Shown in pieces: positions 48,799-57,754 of a stretch of 64,000 nucleotides of DNA. The stretch's first letter is position 1, and every line of letters starts with the position of its first letter. The stretch lies in NCBI GenBank assembly GCA_001302245.1, contig LGYU01000003.1, positions 100,596 through 164,595 on the forward strand, in the 5' to 3' direction. This stretch comes from Chitinophagaceae bacterium PMP191F. Lineage in GTDB: Bacteria; Bacteroidota; Bacteroidia; Chitinophagales; Chitinophagaceae. The notes under the pieces were generated by a model that worked only from the letters and a program-made list of their open reading frames with translations, did not search any database and was not told the DNA's origin. Made by a program: the position numbers and the translations under genes.

Positions 48799-48852
48799 GT
48801 TGAATTAAGAGTTCCTGATTCCGGCGTGTGCTCACACGCCACTTAATTCAAC
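48799..48852. repeat. Nested inverted repeat between P10 and P9
   Basis: Outer arms GTTGAATTAAG (48799-48809) and CTTAATTCAAC (48842-48852) are perfect complements; inside lies GGCGTGTG/CACACGCC (48823-48830 and 48833-48840). On the minus strand it begins 26 bases after the P10 stop, so it could end or protect that transcript. Confidence 0.65.
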
Positions 48853-48878
48853 AAGATTGATTGCCGGTTCATCACTCA

Positions 48879-51299
48879 CTATTCACTTCTCAAACTCCTC
48901 ACCGGGTTGGCCATCGCCGCTTTGGCTGCTTTATAGCCCACCGTGATCCACGCAATGATCAATGAACTGACTATGGCAATGGCAAATACGCCCAGACCAA
49001 TATTGATACGGAATACAAAATTGCTCAGCCAGTCCTTCATCATAAAATAAGCTACCGGTGCGGCAATTACGAAAGCAATGCCGATCAGCACTGTAAATTC
49101 TTTTGAAAACAGGTAAAGTATATTGGTAATGGAAGCACCCAGTACCTTGCGGATGCCCACCTCTTTTGTTTTTTGTACTGCCATGAACGATACCAGTCCG
49201 TACAAACCCAAACAGGAAATGAAAATAGCCAGACCGGCAAAGATCTTATACAGCAAAGACAGTTGTGATTCCTGCCTGTAGAACTGTTCAATAGATTCAT
49301 CCATAAACCGGCTGGTATAGGCATACCTGGGGAAATATTTATCCCATGTTTTCTGCATCACTTCCCTGGAGGAAGCAAGGTTGGCAGAATGCAGTTTTAC
49401 AGAAGCAACATTGTAAAAATCCTTCCGGGCAGCGATCATCACCGGTTTGATATCTTCACGGAGTGAGTTCGTTTTAAAATCAGCTACCACGCCAACAATC
49501 GTTCTCCACGGATTACGTCCCATCCTGATGGTTTTCCCGATGGCATCCTTCGGATCTTTAACACCCAGTTTTTTCAGCAGGGTCTCATTCACTACCACTT
49601 CGCGGATGGTATCACTTTTTGAATAGCCCTGACCCGCAACCATTTTCAATCCAAAGGTTTTGAAATAGTCTTCATCGCCAAACTTCAGGAACAAACTAAA
49701 ATTCTCATCCGGGTGATGATCATAAGCAAAGTTGGTACTCCAGTTATTATCAGAAGACGGTACATCTGTAGAAAAGCTTACTGATTGTATACCGGGTTGC
49801 TGCAATAATTCTTCTTTAAACGACTGGAGATTACTGCGGAAAGTGCTGTCGGCATTTACCTGCATAATAAATACCGCGTCCTTATTAAAACCCAGGTCGG
49901 CATTGCGAACAAAACTCATCTGGCTAATGGCTACCACGGTACCAATGATCAGCAATTGCGAAATGGCAAACTGCGTTACCACCAGCGCACGACGCAGTGA
50001 AATACCTCCGATGGAAGCAGAAGTGAGCTTATTCTTCAATGCCAGCACTGGTTTAAACCCTGAAAGGATCATTGCAGGATACATACCGGACAGGGCTGTA
50101 ACAGCCAGCATCAATACTATGGCAAAAAGAACGGTTTGTATATTCAGTAATGAAAGATTTCCCTGTATTGCTATTACGTACTTAATATAGGGTAGTGCTA
50201 TCAGAGCCAGTATTACGGCCAGTATGCCGGCAATCACTACCAGTACAAAGGTTTCACCCATCATCTGCCAGAACAGTTGCCAGCGTTTTCCTCCCAGCAC
50301 CTTACGCACGCCCACTTCACGTGAACGGCCGATAGCCTGTGCAGTTGACAGGTTGATAAAATTGATACAGGCCATGATAATGATCAGTACACCGATCAGC
50401 GATAATGTAAGCAGGGTAGAACGTTGGGTAATATGATCACCCAGTGTGCCAAAGCGGTTGTCGAAATGTATTTCACTCAGCGGCAGTAAAAAGTTCCAGC
50501 GCTTATTACCGGCACTGGTATTATTCTTATAATAACGGTCGCTTAGTTTTGTCAGTTGTGCTTCTATATTAGCCTGTGTTACATTGGGTGGCAGTAACAT
50601 AAACAACTGGAAATTGCTGGTAGTACTGCCCCATTCAGCAGAGTAGGTAGTAAGCTCCGGGTTACGTTTGGCACTTTCAAATGAAACGATCACCTGTAGC
50701 GGGAAATCTGAATTATCCGGCACATCTTCCAGCACACCGCCTACTTTTACCAGCAGGTTGTTGTCGATCATCAGCGATTTACCTATCGCTTCTTCCCAGC
50801 TTCCGAAATACTTCTTTGCCACTGTTTCAGACAGCACTACAGTATTTGGCTCTTTCAATACCTTTTCATTACCGGCTAGCCAGTTACAGTGAAACACCTC
50901 AAAAAATTGCGGGTCGCCGTAAAACATGCCATATTCTTCAATAAATTTTTTGTCAGGAATACCGGCAGTGCCGCTGTTCAGAACAGTAACCTGGCTGCCA
51001 TAGCTGGAAAGCAGTGCACCTGTTTTAACATTGGGCAGGTCAGCACGCAACGCATCCAGTGCAGGGAAGGGAATGCCGGGCGTGTATGCCATACCTTCTG
51101 CTGTCTTATCAACTGTTACTACGTGATAGATACGATCATAGTTCGGTTGAAACTTATCGTAACTCATTTCGTAAGTAACCACTACATATAATAACAAACA
51201 GGCGGCAATACCAATTGCCAGCCCTGAAATGTTAATAATACTGAATCCTTTATGACGTATCAGATTCCTGTACGCAAGTTTTAAATAGTTCTTAAACAT
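48879..51299 (-). CDS. FtsX/MacB-type ABC permease P10
   Basis: 806 residues from the ATG at 51299 (MFKNYLKLAYRNLIRHK); an ATG three codons earlier is also open. It belongs with P9 and P11: FIEEYGMFYGDPQFFEVF, RSREVGVRKVLGGKRWQLFWQ, NADLGFNKDA and AVQKTKEVGIRK. The second periplasmic domain has FSTDVPSSDNNW. It ends NPVRSLRSE. Only 70 bases separate it from P11 upstream, so the two are likely co-transcribed. Confidence 0.9.
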   Translation of the reverse strand: MFKNYLKLAYRNLIRHKGFSIINISGLAIGIAACLLLYVVVTYEMSYDKFQPNYDRIYHVVTVDKTAEGMAYTPGIPFPALDALRADLPNVKTGALLSSYGSQVTVLNSGTAGIPDKKFIEEYGMFYGDPQFFEVFHCNWLAGNEKVLKEPNTVVLSETVAKKYFGSWEEAIGKSLMIDNNLLVKVGGVLEDVPDNSDFPLQVIVSFESAKRNPELTTYSAEWGSTTSNFQLFMLLPPNVTQANIEAQLTKLSDRYYKNNTSAGNKRWNFLLPLSEIHFDNRFGTLGDHITQRSTLLTLSLIGVLIIIMACINFINLSTAQAIGRSREVGVRKVLGGKRWQLFWQMMGETFVLVVIAGILAVILALIALPYIKYVIAIQGNLSLLNIQTVLFAIVLMLAVTALSGMYPAMILSGFKPVLALKNKLTSASIGGISLRRALVVTQFAISQLLIIGTVVAISQMSFVRNADLGFNKDAVFIMQVNADSTFRSNLQSFKEELLQQPGIQSVSFSTDVPSSDNNWSTNFAYDHHPDENFSLFLKFGDEDYFKTFGLKMVAGQGYSKSDTIREVVVNETLLKKLGVKDPKDAIGKTIRMGRNPWRTIVGVVADFKTNSLREDIKPVMIAARKDFYNVASVKLHSANLASSREVMQKTWDKYFPRYAYTSRFMDESIEQFYRQESQLSLLYKIFAGLAIFISCLGLYGLVSFMAVQKTKEVGIRKVLGASITNILYLFSKEFTVLIGIAFVIAAPVAYFMMKDWLSNFVFRINIGLGVFAIAIVSSLIIAWITVGYKAAKAAMANPVRSLRSE

Positions 51300-51369
51300 A
51301 TCCATCAATTATTATCAGGCACAGATGGTTCAATACAGTGCTTTTCACAGGATAGATGGTATTGTATAT

Positions 51370-53772
51370 TTATTCGCTCTTCAGACTTTTTACCGGGTTC
51401 AGCCTGGCCGTTCTGAACAATTGGAAACTGATCGTTGCCAGTGTAATCACCATTGCTGAAAACATGGCCAGTATAAATACGCCCCAGCCAATACTGATGC
51501 GATACGCAAAATCCTGCAGCCACTTGTGCATTGCCAGCCATGCCAGCGGTGCGGCAATAACAAAGGCTATTGTAATCAGGACCAGGAATTCTTTTGAAAA
51601 AAGCAGCACTATATTGGCAACGGATGCTCCCAGCACTTTGCGGATGCCCACTTCTTTGGTTTTCTGTTGTGTAATGAAAGAAATAAGACCCAGCAAACCC
51701 AGACACCCGATACCAATAGCAACACAGGTCAGTATATTGATCAGTGTACCGGTACGTACTTCCGTTTTGTAATATTCTTCAATCTGCTCATCCAGGAACT
51801 GGTATTCAAACAAATTATCCGGAAAAGCAGCAGTCCATACTTTCTCTATCTGGTGTATAGTGGCGGTAAGGTTTTTAGCAGCCACCTTTACACCTACACG
51901 ACGATAACTTTTTGAGCTGTTCACAATAAAGCAGGGAGGTATCTTTTCCTGCAGGGAGAACAGGTGAAAGTTCTTTACCACACCGATCACTATTTCCGGC
52001 TTGTTGCCACCCAAACGGAACAGTTTACCAATTGCATCTGCTGGTTTTACATTGAACCGTTTCAGCAGCTCTTCATTCACCAGGAAACCATGGTGTGTGG
52101 AATCGCCTGAAATATAGTTGGTGCCCGCTACCAGTTGAATACCATAGGTTTTCAGGAACTGATCATCGGCCATGATGCCATTTACAGGGAAATCAGCATC
52201 CTTGGCCATATTGTCAAATGCAAAATTAAACTGTGCACTGGAGGCTGACAGGGGCGCCATACGACTGAAGCTGCAGGCTGTTACACCGGGTAACTGGCTG
52301 AACAGGTTGCGCAGTACGGTCAGTTGTTCTTTCTGCGATTGCGGCAACGGCAGCATTACCACTGCATCCCTGTTAAAACCAATATCTGCCTTGCGGAAAT
52401 AGCTGGTTTGTGCAGCTATGATAAAAGCACAGATCACCAGTACCTGCGAGATGGTAAACTGCAGCACCACCAGTCCGCGCCGTAAATTAATACCGCCGGC
52501 TTTTTGTGCAGATATCTTATTCTTCAGCGCCAGTACCGGTTTAAAGCCCGATAAGATCAATGCCGGGTAACTGCCGGAAAGGAAAATAACCAGTACTGCC
52601 AATGCCAGGATGAATAACAATACCTGTCCGCTGTACCAGTCACTGGCCTGTAAAGAAACCTCCATTAACCGGGCAACATAGGGTATAGCAAAATATACCG
52701 CCAGCAATGCAAGTATTACGGCAAATGTTACAATCATCGTGGCTTCAATAATAAACTGCCAGAAGATCTGCTTGCGCATGCCACCCAGCACCTTGCGTAC
52801 ACCAATTTCGCGTGAGCGACGAATAGCCTGTACAACAGCAAGATTGGTAAAATTGATACAGGCTGTGATAATGATGAACAGGCTGATCAATGCCAGTGTC
52901 CATATATACGACCTGCTGATGGTTGGTTTATAATTATTGTAGTCAGCATTAAAATGTATGTCAGAAAGCGGCTGCAGCTTGTAGCTCAGCCGCGCAGCAT
53001 CTTTCTTGCCATTGTGTTTCTGATTAAAGGCCGGCAACAGTGCATTTAACTGTGCAGGTTTGGTATTGCGCGATAACAATACATAGCAATTGGTATTGCT
53101 GCTGATACTGCCCCATGAATCCCAGACGGCTGTAGCCCGTTCTGAATAGCTTTTCAAAGCATCGGTAGAAATGAACACTTCAAAAGGCAGGTCGGTATTT
53201 CCGGGAATATCCTTAACGATACCGGTAACAGTAAAACTGGTCTTTTCCAGTTGCAATACTTTTCCCATGGCATCATCGGTACCAAAATATTTTTTTGCTT
53301 TGGAAGCTGTGATGATAATGCCCGAAGGTTGTTGCAATGCATTGGTGCGATTGCCGGCAAGCCACTGGTAATCGAATATATCAAAGTATTCAGGGTCAAC
53401 GGCGGCAATGCCTTCGTCTTCCTGGAAACGTCTGCGCTCCGCATCTGTATTTGTGGGAATGGTAACAAGTGTATTGTAAATACCTTCCGTCATGGCTACT
53501 TTCTCAGCCTGTGGAAATTCAGCACGGAATGCCCTGGTAAGAGGAATGGGCACGCCCGAATAGTTATCTTCCGGATCTTTTTCATGCACTACCACGCGAT
53601 AGATCCGATCTGCATTGGCATGATAGGTATCTGTGGTAAGATGGTACCTGATCAGCAAAAAGATCAACACTGCACAGGCTATGCCCATGGCAAGCCCCAA
53701 CACATTGATAACAGAAAACACTTTGTTCCTGTTGATACTCCTGGCTGACGTTTTAAGATAATTACTAAACAT
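51370..53772 (-). CDS. FtsX/MacB-type ABC permease P11
   Basis: 800 residues, start MFSNYLKTSARSINRNK. It is the third member of the P9-P11 subgroup: FQEDEGIAAVDPEYFDIF, RSREIGVRKVLGGMRKQIFWQ, KADIGFNRDA and TQQKTKEVGIRKVLGAS. The second periplasmic domain has FSRMAPLSASSAQ. The end is NPVKSLKSE, as in P9 and P12. The 403-base gap upstream towards P12 contains a direct repeat. Confidence 0.9.
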   Translation of the reverse strand: MFSNYLKTSARSINRNKVFSVINVLGLAMGIACAVLIFLLIRYHLTTDTYHANADRIYRVVVHEKDPEDNYSGVPIPLTRAFRAEFPQAEKVAMTEGIYNTLVTIPTNTDAERRRFQEDEGIAAVDPEYFDIFDYQWLAGNRTNALQQPSGIIITASKAKKYFGTDDAMGKVLQLEKTSFTVTGIVKDIPGNTDLPFEVFISTDALKSYSERATAVWDSWGSISSNTNCYVLLSRNTKPAQLNALLPAFNQKHNGKKDAARLSYKLQPLSDIHFNADYNNYKPTISRSYIWTLALISLFIIITACINFTNLAVVQAIRRSREIGVRKVLGGMRKQIFWQFIIEATMIVTFAVILALLAVYFAIPYVARLMEVSLQASDWYSGQVLLFILALAVLVIFLSGSYPALILSGFKPVLALKNKISAQKAGGINLRRGLVVLQFTISQVLVICAFIIAAQTSYFRKADIGFNRDAVVMLPLPQSQKEQLTVLRNLFSQLPGVTACSFSRMAPLSASSAQFNFAFDNMAKDADFPVNGIMADDQFLKTYGIQLVAGTNYISGDSTHHGFLVNEELLKRFNVKPADAIGKLFRLGGNKPEIVIGVVKNFHLFSLQEKIPPCFIVNSSKSYRRVGVKVAAKNLTATIHQIEKVWTAAFPDNLFEYQFLDEQIEEYYKTEVRTGTLINILTCVAIGIGCLGLLGLISFITQQKTKEVGIRKVLGASVANIVLLFSKEFLVLITIAFVIAAPLAWLAMHKWLQDFAYRISIGWGVFILAMFSAMVITLATISFQLFRTARLNPVKSLKSE

Positions 53773-54175
53773 ATTCTGTTGGGTCGGTTGGTTATTGTTG
53801 ATACGGATCTGTATACTGTTTCAGGTTTGAAGTTGCAGGTTCCGTGTTCTGATATTCTCATATTCCTGATAAAAAGCAGGTTACTCTTTCTCGTGAATCG
53901 TGAGATGTCAATCGTAAATGGTCAATGAAAACAGTTTCGGGTTACGTGTTTCTGATTCTGCAATTCCCGAATTCCTGCTGAAAAGCAGGTTACTCTTTTT
54001 CGTAAGTTGTGAAACGTCAATCGTGAATAGTCTCTGAGCTCCTTATCAACTTTTCAACCTTTTCCTATCTGTATTCACTCGCGGTTTTCTCTTGAACCTT
54101 GTCCCTTTTCAGATTTCCAGACCTCAGACTTCCGACTTCACGGCTGCACACTTAACTCCCGACAGCTAATAGCTA
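53773..54175. other. Intergenic stretch with a direct repeat and pyrimidine-rich text
   Basis: These 403 bases between P12 and P11 hold two imperfect repeats (53818-54028) and then a C/T-rich tract (54050-54150) with many short CTT/CTC words. No gene and no convincing promoter were found. Confidence 0.6.
53818..54028. repeat. Two imperfect direct repeats, about 109-bp period
   Basis: AAAAGCAGGTTACTCTTT occurs at about 53872 and again at about 53981, followed by TCGT(G/A)A and GTCAATCGT(A/G)AAT in both. The flanks TTTCAGGTT/TTTCGGGTT also match. Confidence 0.7.
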
Positions 54176-56536
54176 TTATTCACTCTTCAAACTCTTCACC
54201 GGGTTTACCAATGCTGCCTTTACAGCCTGAATGCTTACTGTTGCAACGGCAATGACAACAGCTACCAGACCGGCAACCGGAAATACCCACCACGGGATAT
54301 TGGTACGATACGAAAAGTCCTGCATCCACTTATACATCAGCCAGGCTGCCAATGGAGATGCTATGATGATCGACAACAATACCAGCTTCAGAAATTCGCG
54401 TGAAAGGAGGGTGGTAATGCTGAATACAGAAGCGCCGATCACCTTACGGATACCGATCTCTTTCTGTTTCACCTGTGCCGTATAGGTGGCCAGGCCAAAC
54501 AATCCCATACAGGAAATGAACACGGCAATGCCTGCAAACACTTTGAACAGCACGCCCGCCTGTTGATCGGCCTTGTACATGTTCTCAAATGTTTCGTCCA
54601 TAAAGCGATAGGCAAAAGGAAAATCAGCGTTGTATTGTTGCCATAGTTTTTTTGCAGCAGCAATTGCATTGGAAGCATCTTTGCCGGTAGTTCTGATATA
54701 GATCAGGTTACTGGCAGCACGGTACATGAATATAGCCGGTTCGATCTGCTCTTTCAAGGAACGGAAGTGAAAGTCTTTCACAATGCCGATGATGGTACCA
54801 TTCACATCGTGCAGGGCAAATCTTTTACCCACGGGATCTTTAAGTCCCATTTTTCTTACCGCAGTTTCATTCAGGATATAGTGCGTGGAGTCGGCCGGAC
54901 TGCCGGTAAATCCTTTTCCTTCCTTCAGCTCCATTTTCATCATGGGCATAAACTCCTTATCCATGCTGAGCTGGGTGATGATAAACGTACTATTGGGTTC
55001 TTTACCATCCCAATCAGTATCGCCGGTAGTGCTACCCAGGCTGATCACATTGCCACCTGCTGAAGCTACGCCGGTAATACCCGGTTGTTTCAGTAATTCG
55101 TTGCGTACAGCATCATAGTGTCCAAACATATTGCGCAAACGCATGGTAAATACGTATGATCTGTCGTATCCCAGTTGTTTATTGCGGACATAAGAAAGCT
55201 GGCGGGCAATAATGATCGTTGAAATAATTAATATAACAGAGAATACAAATTGCAGCACTACCAGGCTTCTGCGCAGACCGCCGCTGCCTATACCGGAAAT
55301 GATCTTGCCTTTCAGTGCTTCAATAGGTTTAAAAGAAGAAAGTAACAGGGCGGGATAGATACTGGCTGCTGCCAGTGTACCCAGAATGGTAATACCAATC
55401 ACCTTCCATACGCCAGGTTCTGCCAGGTTAAACGTCAGTTGTTTGCCAGACAGGCCGTTGTACAAAGGCATCATGGCAAAGATCAGTATGCAGGCAAGGA
55501 TGGTGGCAAGCAAAAAAAGTACAGCCGTCTCTATCACAAACTGCAGGAACAACTGCCATTTGGGGGCACCGATCACCTTACGCATACTCACTTCGCGTGA
55601 ACGCAGTAAGGCACGTGCTGTAGACAAGTTTACATAATTGATACAGGCTATTACCAGCAGAAAAACAGCTACTGCCATAAAAATGCGTACAATCTGCATG
55701 GCACTGCCGTTGCCATCTGCTGTATACAGGTGTATTTTATCAAAGCTCTGCAGCGTATAAAATGAACTTTTATCATATTGATTGTGCTCATGCTGCAGTT
55801 TGGTAAGCTTCTGCTCAATACTGGAAAGCGGTGTGCCGCTCTTTACCTGTAGAAAAGTGGAATAATTGTAATTACCCCAATCCTCATCCATAGATTTCCA
55901 GTAATCATTGCCGGTATAAAATTTTGCAACAAGTTCATTGGAGAACAGCATATCGTACTGAATGCTGGAATTGGCCGGGAAATCGGCCATGATTCCGCTA
56001 ACAATAAAATTGTCTTTTTTATCGCCGGTAATTACTTTGCCAATAGGGTCTTCATCACCAAATATGCGTTTGGCGGCTGTTTGACTGATAACAATAGAAT
56101 GATCGGTGGGGAAGGGGCGTTGTTTATTGCCGGTTATTAATTGAAAGCTGAAGATGGTGAAAAAAGTAGAATCGGTATATGCCGGTTTCATATCCGAAAA
56201 CTCCTTGCTGCCGTAACGATAAGTGGCATACTCACCATTGGGCATTATACGTATAGAATTGACAACCGCCGGAATTTCACGTTTTGCATATACAGCAATA
56301 GGAGCGGGTGAACCATTCCATGCCTGCTGACTGCTACCGTTGCCTATATTGGAAACAACACGATACAGCTCTGGGGTATTCTTATGAAACCTGTCATAGC
56401 TCAGCTCATCTTTTATCCACAACAGGATCATAATACCGGTGCCCAGCCCGATGGCCAGTCCCAGTATATTCAATCCGCTGTAAAATTTATTCTTCCAAAG
56501 GTTGCGCCAGGCTGTTTTCAGATAATTAAAAATCAT
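54176..56536 (-). CDS. FtsX/MacB-type ABC permease P12
   Basis: 786 residues, the shortest of the array and the first to be transcribed. Start MIFNYLKTAWRNLWKNK; the start codon is preceded by GTATAGCC, as is that of the 67-residue gene. It resembles P2 (PANSSIQYDML, DEDWGNYNYSTFLQ, DTDWDGKEPN). Coupling segments are RSREVSMRKVIGAPKWQL and KQKEIGIRKVIGAS. It ends NPVKSLKSE. It lies 129 bases after the ATPase NBD2, which is probably its partner. Confidence 0.9.
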   Translation of the reverse strand: MIFNYLKTAWRNLWKNKFYSGLNILGLAIGLGTGIMILLWIKDELSYDRFHKNTPELYRVVSNIGNGSSQQAWNGSPAPIAVYAKREIPAVVNSIRIMPNGEYATYRYGSKEFSDMKPAYTDSTFFTIFSFQLITGNKQRPFPTDHSIVISQTAAKRIFGDEDPIGKVITGDKKDNFIVSGIMADFPANSSIQYDMLFSNELVAKFYTGNDYWKSMDEDWGNYNYSTFLQVKSGTPLSSIEQKLTKLQHEHNQYDKSSFYTLQSFDKIHLYTADGNGSAMQIVRIFMAVAVFLLVIACINYVNLSTARALLRSREVSMRKVIGAPKWQLFLQFVIETAVLFLLATILACILIFAMMPLYNGLSGKQLTFNLAEPGVWKVIGITILGTLAAASIYPALLLSSFKPIEALKGKIISGIGSGGLRRSLVVLQFVFSVILIISTIIIARQLSYVRNKQLGYDRSYVFTMRLRNMFGHYDAVRNELLKQPGITGVASAGGNVISLGSTTGDTDWDGKEPNSTFIITQLSMDKEFMPMMKMELKEGKGFTGSPADSTHYILNETAVRKMGLKDPVGKRFALHDVNGTIIGIVKDFHFRSLKEQIEPAIFMYRAASNLIYIRTTGKDASNAIAAAKKLWQQYNADFPFAYRFMDETFENMYKADQQAGVLFKVFAGIAVFISCMGLFGLATYTAQVKQKEIGIRKVIGASVFSITTLLSREFLKLVLLSIIIASPLAAWLMYKWMQDFSYRTNIPWWVFPVAGLVAVVIAVATVSIQAVKAALVNPVKSLKSE

Positions 56537-56665
56537 GGCTATACTTTATGTTATCACAGATGCTTTTACAATGCAGAACGCCCCACGCGCAATACAGCTA
56601 GCGAGCTTTGAGCTACCAGTGGCGCGCAAATACAGCTAGTAACTACTCACGATTGACGTATTCCC

Positions 56666-57343
56666 TTATACCATAATATTTTCCAGCACTGTCTGGCCGT
56701 CCAGCATACGGATAATGCGATGGCTGTAACGGGCATCATGCTCAGAGTGCGTTACCATTACAATGGTGGTGCCCTGCTCATTCAGATCAGTCAGCATTTC
56801 CATTACCTCATTACCATTGGAAGAATCCAGGTTACCGGTAGGCTCATCCGCCAGGATCAGTTTGGGTTTGTTTACTACAGCCCTTGCTACTGCCACACGC
56901 TGTTGCTGACCACCAGACAATTGTTGCGGATAGTGATTGCGGCGATGCATGATCTGCACTTTGTCCAGTACTTCATCCACCCTTTTCTTACGCTCTGCTG
57001 CCTTTACACCGGTATAGATCAGCGGCAGCTCTACGTTTTCAAATACGGTCAGTTCATCGATCAGGTTAAAGCTCTGGAAAACGAAACCGATATTGTGTTT
57101 ACGCAGATCAGCCCTTTTCCTTTCATTGAATTTAGCCACTTCAATACCATTGAAAACAAAGCTGCCTTCATCGGGATCGTCCAGCAGTCCAAGGATATTC
57201 AGCAAAGTAGATTTGCCGCAACCGGAGGGGCCCATCACGGCTACAAATTCACCCTCTTTTACTTCGAGAGACAATTTGTTCAGGGCTACCGTTTCTACTT
57301 CCTCGGTACGGTAATACTTTTCTAGGTCTGTGATCTTGATCAT
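56666..57343 (-). CDS. ABC transporter ATPase (MacB/LolD type), NBD2
   Basis: 225 residues with canonical motifs throughout: GPSGCGKST (Walker A), LSGGQQQRVAVARA (signature), LILADEPTGNLDS (Walker B and an intact D-loop Asp) and the switch His in VTHSEHDARYSHR. The FQSFNLIDELTVFENVELPL stretch is typical of ATPases that drive MacB/LolCE-type permeases. Unlike NBD1, no key residue is changed. It sits between the adaptor end of the array and permease P12 and is the likely main motor for P12-P2. Confidence 0.93.
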   Translation of the reverse strand: MIKITDLEKYYRTEEVETVALNKLSLEVKEGEFVAVMGPSGCGKSTLLNILGLLDDPDEGSFVFNGIEVAKFNERKRADLRKHNIGFVFQSFNLIDELTVFENVELPLIYTGVKAAERKKRVDEVLDKVQIMHRRNHYPQQLSGGQQQRVAVARAVVNKPKLILADEPTGNLDSSNGNEVMEMLTDLNEQGTTIVMVTHSEHDARYSHRIIRMLDGQTVLENIMV

Positions 57344-57375
57344 ATTTTTTGGTTTGAATGAAGTTTGCGGTTACA

Positions 57376-57579
57376 TTAAATATTGTTCAGCATGTGCATT
57401 ACCGGCGAAAAAACGCCGTCGTCATTGCTTCCGGCAACTGTGTATCCCTGGTGCGGTGCTACTACAGCCTTTTCCCGTACAGGCTTGTCAGGAACACTGG
57501 CGCTACCGCAACGGTTGGCCTTTCCCGGCTCATAGCTGCACAACAACAGCAGAATGGCATACACAAATTTGCTTTTCAT
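57376..57579 (-). CDS. Small putative secreted peptide
   Basis: A 67-residue frame with a clear signal-peptide-like start (MKSKFVYAILLLLCSYEPGKA) and a short hydrophilic rest (VREKAVVAPHQGYTVAGSND). It has Cys at about residues 14 and 24; LLLC lacks the small residue expected at -1 of a lipobox. It lies between the adaptor and NBD2 (stop 32 bases before NBD2) on the same strand, and shares the GTATAGCC leader with P12. It could be a cargo or accessory peptide, or a chance frame. Confidence 0.45.
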   Translation of the reverse strand: MKSKFVYAILLLLCSYEPGKANRCGSASVPDKPVREKAVVAPHQGYTVAGSNDDGVFSPVMHMLNNI

Positions 57580-57754
57580 GGCTATACTTTTTTTATCGTT
57601 TAATCTATACGACGTACATGCAGGGTAAAATGTTTCAGTTTTTTTTAAAAAAGTTATAGGTTGTATGTTTTAAGTTACAGGCAACCCTTCCAACTCAAAG
57701 CATTTTTCCCTATAGCATTTTCAAATTTTCAAATCGGGAAATCTGCACATTTGC

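Noticed and set aside
24838..56536. Frameshifted or broken permease copies
   Set aside because: All twelve frames are complete, with both FtsX modules and the common C-terminal tail, so none was called a pseudogene.
56587..56639. Short direct repeat GCGCA(A)ATACAGCTAG between NBD2 and P12
   Set aside because: Two 15-16 base copies are visible, but they look like ordinary intergenic text and have no feature tied to them.
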